Shown here piece after piece: positions 48,828 to 55,348 of a stretch of 64,000 bases of DNA. Position numbers and translations under genes: made by a program. A model generated the notes under the pieces. That model did not search any database. It had not been told where the DNA came from and was given only the letters and a program-made list of their open reading frames with translations. This stretch comes from Flavobacterium sp. GT3R68. Lineage in GTDB: Bacteria; Bacteroidota; Bacteroidia; Flavobacteriales; Flavobacteriaceae. Location of the stretch: the NCBI RefSeq assembly GCF_007109225.1, contig NZ_VJZK01000003.1:248001-312000 (forward strand), in the 5' to 3' direction. Positions within the stretch are counted from its first letter, which is position 1; each line of letters opens with the position of its first letter.

Positions 48828-49055
48828 ATGAAAAAACCTTTTTTCGCAAATTTCTTAGAAAACCAAATTTCTAAAGAAGAAACAAATTCAATTCAAGGTG
48901 GTGCAACTTCTCCTCTTAGAGATAATGTACAAACAATGAAATATCCATCTGACAGTGATGCAGATGAGAGTGGGACTACAAAACCAACGGCAGATATTTC
49001 ACACACAATGAAATATCCATCAGATGGTGATGATGATACTACAACGTCTATCTAA
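48828..49055 (+). CDS. Graspetide (microviridin-type) precursor peptide with two cores
   Basis: The 75-residue peptide has the leader motif PFFANFLE (residues 4-11), close to the PFFARFLE motif that microviridin ligases bind. A KEETNSIQGG segment with a double-glycine site (Gly24-Gly25) follows, resembling leaders cut by C39 peptidase transporters. Then come two core repeats: TMKYPSDSDADE (36-47) and TMKYPSDGDDD (60-70), 24 residues apart. TxKYPSD is the diagnostic graspetide core, with Thr and Ser as ester donors and Lys as amide donor. Two ATP-grasp genes follow. The product would be a secreted, cyclised peptide, probably a protease inhibitor by analogy to microviridins (inference). Confidence 0.93.
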   Translation: MKKPFFANFLENQISKEETNSIQGGATSPLRDNVQTMKYPSDSDADESGTTKPTADISHTMKYPSDGDDDTTTSI

Positions 49056-49065
49056 TACATCTCTA

Positions 49066-49095
49066 AGCAATAGCCTTCGGGCTATTGCTTTTTTT
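49066..49095 (+). terminator. Intra-cluster terminator/attenuator between precursor and ligases
   Basis: Perfect 10-bp stem AGCAATAGCC/GGCTATTGCT closed by UUCG and followed by seven Ts, starting 10 bp after the precursor stop and ending 18 bp before the first ligase gene. It should leave precursor mRNA more abundant than ligase mRNA by partial read-through. Confidence 0.9.
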
Positions 49096-49113
49096 ATCTA
49101 AAAAATTTTCTAA

Positions 49114-50154
49114 ATGATTTTATGTATAAGTCATAGCGGCGATTTCTACACGATTGATATTGTAATCAATACATTAAGGAAATTAGGAAAAGAAGTGGTC
49201 CGATTGAATTCGGATACCTTTTCAGATCAAATATCTTTTCATTATACAGCCGGTTTAGAAGGCTTTGAAGTTACACTAACATCTGAAGGGAAAACTTTTT
49301 CAGCTAAAGATATTGAAGCCGTATGGTATAGAAAATTGTGGAAAATCACTGTCCCGGAAGAATTGGATGAATGTTATTCCGGCATTTTTCAGCAGGAATA
49401 CTCGATTATGCGAAATTTATTTTTCGAATCGATACCCAACGTTTTCTGGATGAATCCAATGGCGTTGGACCATCGAGTTTCACAAAATAAATTAGAGCAA
49501 TTGCGAATTGCTTCATCGTGCGGAATTGATATTCCGGAAAGCATTTTTACAAATGATGCCGAAAAAGTACAGACTTTTTTTCATGAAAAGTGTCATGGAA
49601 ATATGATTGCAAAGCTCCACGGTTCCTTATCCCGGAGCATGAAAGGAGATGCTCCATTTTTTCCGACAACTTTAATTACTGAAGATAATTTAATTCATCT
49701 GGATTCATTGTGCTATTGTCCAATGATTTTTCAGCGGATGATACCTAAAGAATATGAGTTACGAATTATATATGTTGACGGGATTTTCTTTACAGGAAAA
49801 ATTGACGCAACCGCTTCCGAAACAGGAAAAATAGACTGGCGTGCAGCAAATGATTTGTCAGGATGGGAAAAATATACACTTCCACCTGAAGTGTGCAGCT
49901 CATTAACTAATATGATGCTGAAAATGGGGCTTTTCTTTGGTGCAATCGATATGATTCGCCAAAAAGACGGCCGCTACATTTTTTTAGAAGTAAACCCGCA
50001 GGGAGAATGGGGAATGTTACAAAGGGATTTGGATTATCCCATTGGCGAAGCTATCGCCGAAAAGTTGGTTTCAAAAACAAAACAACTTGATACTATTGAA
50101 AATAACACCGTGATTCCTTTTCTTGAGGAGATTGCATTACTATATAAATTATGA
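49114..50154 (+). CDS. ATP-grasp graspetide ligase 1 (MvdC/MvdD family)
   Basis: The 346-residue protein has an N-terminal pre-ATP-grasp domain (ILCISHSGDFYTIDIVINTL; IEAVWYRKLWKI about residue 70) and an ATP-grasp domain (about 120-325). The latter has NMIAKLHGSLSR (nucleotide-binding Lys), YCPMIFQRMIPKEYELRI, GAIDMIRQKDGRYIFLEVNP with metal-binding Glu and Asn, and QGEWGML. The SHSGDFYTID start is more like the MvdC/MdnB group, which makes the Lys amide in cyanobacteria, but I hold this subgroup call only weakly. It installs macrocyclic links in the precursor encoded just upstream. The next ligase overlaps by 4 bp (ATGA). Confidence 0.9.
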   Translation: MILCISHSGDFYTIDIVINTLRKLGKEVVRLNSDTFSDQISFHYTAGLEGFEVTLTSEGKTFSAKDIEAVWYRKLWKITVPEELDECYSGIFQQEYSIMRNLFFESIPNVFWMNPMALDHRVSQNKLEQLRIASSCGIDIPESIFTNDAEKVQTFFHEKCHGNMIAKLHGSLSRSMKGDAPFFPTTLITEDNLIHLDSLCYCPMIFQRMIPKEYELRIIYVDGIFFTGKIDATASETGKIDWRAANDLSGWEKYTLPPEVCSSLTNMMLKMGLFFGAIDMIRQKDGRYIFLEVNPQGEWGMLQRDLDYPIGEAIAEKLVSKTKQLDTIENNTVIPFLEEIALLYKL

Positions 50155-51173
50155 AAAAAGTACTGATTATTACACATTCATCCGATAATGAGTGTATCAA
50201 TGTGGTTTCTGATAAATTAAGAAAATTAAATGCAGAACCTATCCGTTTTAATGTCGACGAATATCCAGTGCATTATTCGCTCAGCAGCTGTTATGAAAAT
50301 GATCGGTGGAATGTCTATCTTGATTATAAAGACAACAGAGTAAATCTACAGGATATCGATGCTTTGTGGTACCGACGCAGCCATAACATAGCAAACGGAT
50401 TGCGTGCTATTATTGAACCTGAATATCTGGGTGGTGTTTTGGGAGAAATAAGAACGACGTTGTTCGGAATGTTAGAAGCCTGTCATTGTTTTAATATTGG
50501 TAAATACAGTCAATACAGAAGATTTGACAGTAAGGAAGAGCAAATGAAAATTGCATCAGGCCTTGGATTAAAAGTACCTGAAACCTGCATTACAAACAGT
50601 CCGGAAGAAGCAAAACGTTTTGTTTTGGCTCATCCAAATGGCGCTATAGCTAAAATGCAAAGTGCCTTTTCGATTGTGAGAGAGGGTGTGGATAATGTTG
50701 TTTTTACCAATGTTATTACAGAAAATAATTTAGAATCGATTGAAACCCTGCAATATTGTCCTATGCAGTTTCAGGAAAAATTAGAAAAAGCATTAGAGTT
50801 AAGAATCACAATTGTGGGCGATAAAGTTTTTTCTTTTGCGATAGATTCCCAAAAAATGGACAATGCAAAAATAGACTGGCGTCGCGAAGGTGTTGCTTTA
50901 TTGGGTGATTGGGTTCCTTACGATTTACCAAAACCGATTGAAGAAAAATTACTAAAAATGATGGATGTCTATCAGGCAAACTATGGAGCCATTGATATTA
51001 TTGTTACTCCCGAAGGAGAGCATTACTTTTTAGAAATTAATGCTGCCGGTGAATTTTTCTGGTTGGACCGATTGTGCGATGGCGCTATTTCGGACCAATT
51101 GACAAAAGTATTGGTCGGTGATGCTTTTAGAAGATATACCCCTGTATTTGCCGAAGAATTTGTCAATATTTAA
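50151..51173 (+). CDS. ATP-grasp graspetide ligase 2 (MvdC/MvdD family)
   Basis: The 340-residue paralogue of the preceding ligase begins KKVLIITHSSDNECINVV, followed by DIDALWYRRSHNI (about residue 70). Its ATP-grasp domain has AIAKMQSAFSI, CPMQFQEKLEKALELRI, NYGAIDIIVTPEG and YFLEINAAGEFFWL. The THSSDNECI start resembles the MvdD/MdnC ester-forming (omega-ester) group, so it may act first to make the Thr and Ser lactones; this is tentative. It is translationally coupled to ligase 1 through an ATGA overlap and closed by a strong terminator, so the cluster ends here. Confidence 0.9.
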   Translation: MKKVLIITHSSDNECINVVSDKLRKLNAEPIRFNVDEYPVHYSLSSCYENDRWNVYLDYKDNRVNLQDIDALWYRRSHNIANGLRAIIEPEYLGGVLGEIRTTLFGMLEACHCFNIGKYSQYRRFDSKEEQMKIASGLGLKVPETCITNSPEEAKRFVLAHPNGAIAKMQSAFSIVREGVDNVVFTNVITENNLESIETLQYCPMQFQEKLEKALELRITIVGDKVFSFAIDSQKMDNAKIDWRREGVALLGDWVPYDLPKPIEEKLLKMMDVYQANYGAIDIIVTPEGEHYFLEINAAGEFFWLDRLCDGAISDQLTKVLVGDAFRRYTPVFAEEFVNI

Positions 51174-51194
51174 ATCTTAATTTAAAATATAAAC

Positions 51195-51228
51195 ATGCCG
51201 ATTACTTGTAGTAGTCGGCATTTTTTTT
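51195..51228 (+). terminator. Terminator closing the graspetide cluster
   Basis: Stem ATGCCGATTAC/GTAGTCGGCAT with one G-U pair, 5-nt loop and eight Ts, 21 bp after the second ligase. Confidence 0.88.
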
Positions 51229-51238
51229 GAATAAATAA

Positions 51239-52243
51239 TTAATTAAATATTTTCACCAGCATTTCTTTCAATAAATCGTGTTGGGGTAATGAATTAGCGC
51301 CCACTCCTTTACTTTTCACATCAATATCCCTTAGCGTTCCAACGATAGCACTGACTTTTTTCATTGGATAATTTCTCAACGCCACATCATAATCCTTTAA
51401 AAAATACGGATTGACACCCAAAGCAGCAGCGACATTTTTTGGATTCCTGTCTTTCAATCCATGGTATTTCAAAAGCTGGATAAAAAAACTGAAAACAAGG
51501 CTCGTAGTTACCACAAGTGGATTGTCCTTTGGGTTATCCGAAAAATATTGCGCAATCTGATAAGATTTTAACTGGTTGCGTTCCCCAATGGCCTTGCGCA
51601 ATTCGAATACGTTAAAGTCTTTACTGAATCCGATGTTTTCTTCGATATGCTTTGGAGTTATTGTGCTTCCTTTTGTCAAAATAATCTGAAGCTTCTCCAG
51701 TTCGTTATTGATTTTACTCAAATCTGTCCCTAGGAATTCGACTAACATCGCCGAGGCCTTCGGATCGATCGTGTAATTTTTACCGGCGAGAACCCGTTTT
51801 ATCCAATCGCCAACCTGATTATCATAAAGTTTTTTACTTTCGTAAACGACACCTGATTTGGCTATATTTTTGGTGACTTTTTTACGCTTGTCCAATGTTT
51901 TGTATTTGTAACAAAAAACCAAAACCGTTGAGTCCATTGGGTTTTCGGCATACGCTTCTAATCTGTCGATGGTTTTGGTCAGATCTTGTGCTTCTTTTAC
52001 AATTACCACCTGGCGTTCGGCCATCATCGGATAGCGTTTGGAAGTGGAGATAATATCTTCCATCGAAACATCCCTTCCATAAAGAACCGTCTGATTAAAG
52101 CCCTTCTCTTCTTCCGAGAGGACATTTTGTTCGATATAATCCGATAATTTATCAATATAATAAGGCTCCTCCCCCATCAGAAAATAAATCGGTTTGATGT
52201 TTCCGTTTTTTATATCGTTTACGATTTTTACAACCTCGTCCAT
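51239..52243 (-). CDS. holA: DNA polymerase III delta subunit
   Basis: The clamp-loader delta subunit opens the beta clamp. Starting at the ATG at 52243 gives 334 residues, the normal size; the longer frame upstream runs into the divergent gene and lacks similarity. It begins with EVVKIVNDIKNGNIKPIYFL, MGEEPYYIDKLSDYI, the RRYPMM-like TSKRYPMMAERQVVIVKEA and a C-terminal helical collar (LFRKAIGE-like ELRKAIGERN, PLVVTTSLVFSFFIQLLKYHG). It is convergent with the RiPP cluster and divergent from the HsdR-N gene. Confidence 0.92.
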   Translation of the reverse strand: MDEVVKIVNDIKNGNIKPIYFLMGEEPYYIDKLSDYIEQNVLSEEEKGFNQTVLYGRDVSMEDIISTSKRYPMMAERQVVIVKEAQDLTKTIDRLEAYAENPMDSTVLVFCYKYKTLDKRKKVTKNIAKSGVVYESKKLYDNQVGDWIKRVLAGKNYTIDPKASAMLVEFLGTDLSKINNELEKLQIILTKGSTITPKHIEENIGFSKDFNVFELRKAIGERNQLKSYQIAQYFSDNPKDNPLVVTTSLVFSFFIQLLKYHGLKDRNPKNVAAALGVNPYFLKDYDVALRNYPMKKVSAIVGTLRDIDVKSKGVGANSLPQHDLLKEMLVKIFN

Positions 52244-52291
52244 GGTGTCTTTTCTCTTTAATCTATTGTCTAAAATCCTTACTTTTGCTTC

Positions 52292-52741
52292 ATGCAAAAA
52301 TTGAATTTCCCTTCTTATCCGTTTCGCTTCAAAAATAGCGAAAATAAAGTCGCCATCTTCGATGAAATTCGTAAAAAATTTGTCATCCTTACACCCGAGG
52401 AATGGGTCCGCCAACATGTAATTCAGTTTCTACTGTTGGAAAAAAATTATCCGAAATCGCATATCAATGTTGAAAAATTGTTAAAAATCAACGATTTAAA
52501 AAAACGATATGATGTAGTGGTTTTTAATCCCGATGGTACTATTTTTATCCTGGTGGAATGCAAAGCTCCCGAAATCAAAATTTCACAGGGTACATTTGAC
52601 CAGATTGCCCGCTATAATATGACTTTGAATGCGCAATATTTAATGGTAACCAACGGCCATAATCATTACTTTTGCCAAATGGATTACAAACAGGAATTGT
52701 ATCAGTTTTTACAGGAATTACCAAATTATCAACTTTTATGA
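52292..52741 (+). CDS. Stand-alone HsdR-N-like PD-(D/E)XK nuclease-fold protein
   Basis: The 149-residue protein contains the type I restriction HsdR N-terminal fold: VRQHVIQFLLLEKNYPKSHI, then RYDVVVFNPDGTIFILVECKAP, in which Asp and E-x-K form a PD-(D/E)XK nuclease active site, and AQYLMVTNGHNHYFCQ. There is no helicase domain and no hsdM or hsdS nearby, so it is not a restriction system. Such single-domain proteins are widespread in Bacteroidota beside holA. Its stop codon overlaps the next gene's start (ATGA), so it is translationally coupled to the glycosyltransferase. Confidence 0.9.
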   Translation: MQKLNFPSYPFRFKNSENKVAIFDEIRKKFVILTPEEWVRQHVIQFLLLEKNYPKSHINVEKLLKINDLKKRYDVVVFNPDGTIFILVECKAPEIKISQGTFDQIARYNMTLNAQYLMVTNGHNHYFCQMDYKQELYQFLQELPNYQLL

Positions 52742-53733
52742 ATAAAATAGCTGTTGTGATCCTGAATTGGAATGGCGTAAAATTGTTGGAACAGTTTTTA
52801 CCATCCGTTGTGAAATATTCTTCGGAAGCCACTATTTACGTTGCAGACAATGCTTCGACTGATGATTCTGTTGCTTATATTAAGGAACATTTTCCGACAG
52901 TTCAAATTGTTCAGAACACAGACAATTTTGGCTTTGCCCAAGGGTATAATGAAGCTTTGCAGCACATTGATGCCGAAATCTATGCCTTAGTTAATTCGGA
53001 TATTGAAGTAACCGAAAATTGGTTGAAACCCATATTGAAAACTTTTGAAAAAGAGCCGAAAACCGCTATTATCCAACCCAAAATATTAAACTTCAAGAAC
53101 AAGCAATATTTTGAATATGCCGGGGCTGCTGGTGGTTTTATTGATCGGTATGGTTATCCTTTTTGCCGAGGGCGGATTTTTGACACCCTTGAAAAAGATA
53201 ATGGTCAATATGATGATAATCGTGAAATCTTTTGGGCTTCCGGTGCATGCTTTTTTATCAGAAGCTCAGTTTATAAGGAATTAAAAGGTTTTGATGCCGA
53301 TTTTTTTGCCCATCAGGAAGAAATTGATTTGTGCTGGAGAGCTTTCAATAAAAACCATATAACAAAATATATAGCAGATTCGGTGGTTTATCACGTTGGT
53401 GGTGCGACTTTAAATGAATCGAATCCAAGAAAGACGTTTCTCAATTTTAGAAATTCTTTATTAATGCTTACCAAAAACCTCCCGAACAATGCTTTGTTTA
53501 AAGTGCTTTTTTTGAGATTAATTTTAGATGGGATCGCGGGAATAAAATTTCTTTTTGAAGGCAAACCCACTCATTTAATGGCAGTTATAAAAGCGCACTT
53601 TTCGTTTTACAGGTTATTTTACAAATATTACAAAAAGCGTGAACAGCCTCAGTCAAAAAAATATTACAAGATAAAAAGTATCGTTTATACCTATTATGTC
53701 AATAATGGCAGGGTATTTGAAAACCTTTTTTAA
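52738..53733 (+). CDS. GT2 family glycosyltransferase
   Basis: The 331-residue GT-A enzyme starts at the ATG at 52738 (NKIAVVILNWNGVKLLEQFL), overlapping the preceding stop. It has VADNASTDDSVAYIKE, ALVNSDIEVTENWL (metal-binding DxD-like), ASGACFFIRSSVYKELKGFD and the catalytic-Asp region HQEEIDLCWRAF. It belongs to the rhamnosyltransferase-like GT2 group that works on lipopolysaccharide or glycan chains, donor unknown. No other sugar genes are adjacent. Confidence 0.92.
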   Translation: MNKIAVVILNWNGVKLLEQFLPSVVKYSSEATIYVADNASTDDSVAYIKEHFPTVQIVQNTDNFGFAQGYNEALQHIDAEIYALVNSDIEVTENWLKPILKTFEKEPKTAIIQPKILNFKNKQYFEYAGAAGGFIDRYGYPFCRGRIFDTLEKDNGQYDDNREIFWASGACFFIRSSVYKELKGFDADFFAHQEEIDLCWRAFNKNHITKYIADSVVYHVGGATLNESNPRKTFLNFRNSLLMLTKNLPNNALFKVLFLRLILDGIAGIKFLFEGKPTHLMAVIKAHFSFYRLFYKYYKKREQPQSKKYYKIKSIVYTYYVNNGRVFENLF

Positions 53734-53806
53734 CAATAGTTTAAGAATCAGATTCAACTGTTCATCAATTTAAACCTTAATTTTATAAAAACAAAAAAAT
53801 CATTTT

Positions 53807-54637
53807 ATGAGAAAAATCATTTTAGCGCTATCAGTAGTTGCATTACTTACAACTTCATGTGGTACAAAAAAGAAGATTGCCGCCCTAGAAAGTAAAAATA
53901 AAGAAATTCAGGATTTGCTTAACACTTGTACTGTGAAACTTAATACTTGTTTGACAGAAAAAGAAGCTTACGCCAACCAAATTGATTTTTTAAAGAAAAA
54001 CAATAGTGATCTGATCAATAACATGGGCAACATGACCACCTTATCTACTAAAGGTGCTGAGAATATTGAAAAAGCTTTGGAATCCATCAAAGAAAAAGAT
54101 TTAAAAATTACCAGAATGCAGGATGCATTAACCAAAAAAGACAGTGTTACCCTTGCATTGGTAACCAGTTTAAAAGGCGCTGTTGGTATTTCGGACCCGG
54201 ATATTGAAGTCAATGTTGAAAAAGGAGTTGTATTCATCTCTATTTCCGATAAACTATTATTCAAAAGTGGGAGCTATAATGTAAGCGACCGTGCTAAAGA
54301 AGTATTAGGTAAAGTAGCTAAGGTAATCAACAGCAAACCGGATTTTGAATGTATGGTAGAAGGGCACACTGATAATGTTCCTTTTAATGGAAATGGGATT
54401 CTTATAGACAACTGGGATTTGAGTGTAAAACGATCAACTGCAATTATCCGTGTACTGACAAAAGATTTAAAAGTGAATCCGGCGCAATTGATTGCTGCAG
54501 GAAGAAGCGAATTTATTCCATTGGTACAAAACAACACTCCTGAAAACAGAGCTACCAACAGAAGAACGCGTATTGTGATTTTGCCAAAAATCGATCAGTT
54601 CTATGATATGATTGAGAAAGAAATGAAGAAACAATAA
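53807..54637 (+). CDS. OmpA-family lipoprotein with coiled coil
   Basis: The 276-residue protein has a signal peptide with lipobox TTSC (Cys18), a coiled-coil segment (about 22-110; KKIAALESKNKEIQDLLN) and an OmpA/MotB-like peptidoglycan-binding domain (about 150-265). The latter has FISISDKLLFKSGSYNVSDR, VEGHTDNVPFNG and NRATNRRTRIVILPK. It anchors the outer membrane to the cell wall, possibly as a Pal/Lpp analogue. Monocistronic, with a strong terminator. Confidence 0.93.
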   Translation: MRKIILALSVVALLTTSCGTKKKIAALESKNKEIQDLLNTCTVKLNTCLTEKEAYANQIDFLKKNNSDLINNMGNMTTLSTKGAENIEKALESIKEKDLKITRMQDALTKKDSVTLALVTSLKGAVGISDPDIEVNVEKGVVFISISDKLLFKSGSYNVSDRAKEVLGKVAKVINSKPDFECMVEGHTDNVPFNGNGILIDNWDLSVKRSTAIIRVLTKDLKVNPAQLIAAGRSEFIPLVQNNTPENRATNRRTRIVILPKIDQFYDMIEKEMKKQ

Positions 54638-54652
54638 TTTCTTGTTTACAGT

Positions 54653-54682
54653 TAAAAAGCCCCGAATTTCGGGGCTTTTCTA
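54653..54682 (+). terminator. Terminator after the OmpA lipoprotein gene
   Basis: Stem AAAAGCCCCGA/TCGGGGCTTTT around 54655-54679, then T-rich sequence. It may also serve the convergent Sua5 gene. Confidence 0.85.
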
Positions 54683-54702
54683 TTTTTATGATGATAGATT
54701 TC

Positions 54703-55323
54703 TTAAAGAATATCAAGACTCCCTTTTCCTTCTCTCAATACTACAGGCGCCCCATTGGATAAATCGATGATGGTAGATGCCAAATTATCACCGTAACCTC
54801 CATCAATCACCAAATCGACCAAATCTTGCCACTTTTCAAAAATAAGTTCCGGGTCGGTTGAATATTCCAAAACGGCATCTTCATCATGAATCGATGTAGA
54901 AACAATAGGATTCCCTAACTGACGTACGATTTCCAATGCAATGGAATTATCCGGAACCCGAATACCAACCGTCGTTTTCTTTTTGAATTCCTTTGGAAGA
55001 TTGTTATTCCCAGGTAATATAAATGTGTACGCTCCCGGCAAGGCTCTTTTCAATAATTTGAATGTGGAAGTATCTATTTGTTTGACATAATCGGAAATAT
55101 TACTTAGATCATGACAGACAAAAGAGAAATTGGCTTTCTCCAACTTTATTCCTTTGATTCTTGCAATGCGCTCCAATGCTTTGGTATTCGTAATATCGCA
55201 GCCCAAACCATACACCGTGTCAGTTGGGTAAATTACCAGTCCGCCATCTCGTAAAACCTTCACTACTTTGGCAATAGCCGCTTCATTGGGTTTATCTTCG
55301 TATATTTTTAAGAACTGAGCCAT
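54703..55323 (-). CDS. L-threonylcarbamoyladenylate synthase (Sua5/YrdC/YciO family)
   Basis: Starting at the ATG at 55323, the protein has 206 residues (AQFLKIYEDKPNEAAIAK). It shows the YrdC fold motifs GGLVIYPTDTVYGLGCD and RIARIKGIKLEKANFSFV, then LPGAYTFILPGNN and KTTVGIRVPDNS. It lacks the extra C-terminal domain of Sua5 proper. It makes threonylcarbamoyl-AMP from Thr, bicarbonate and ATP for t6A tRNA modification; YciO-type relatives with other roles are possible. Confidence 0.88.
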   Translation of the reverse strand: MAQFLKIYEDKPNEAAIAKVVKVLRDGGLVIYPTDTVYGLGCDITNTKALERIARIKGIKLEKANFSFVCHDLSNISDYVKQIDTSTFKLLKRALPGAYTFILPGNNNLPKEFKKKTTVGIRVPDNSIALEIVRQLGNPIVSTSIHDEDAVLEYSTDPELIFEKWQDLVDLVIDGGYGDNLASTIIDLSNGAPVVLREGKGSLDIL

Positions 55324-55348
55324 AAGTTTTAAATTTGTTGTTATCCAT

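Noticed and set aside
52292..52741. Type I restriction-modification system
   Set aside because: Only the HsdR N-terminal nuclease fold is present; no helicase part, hsdM or hsdS nearby.
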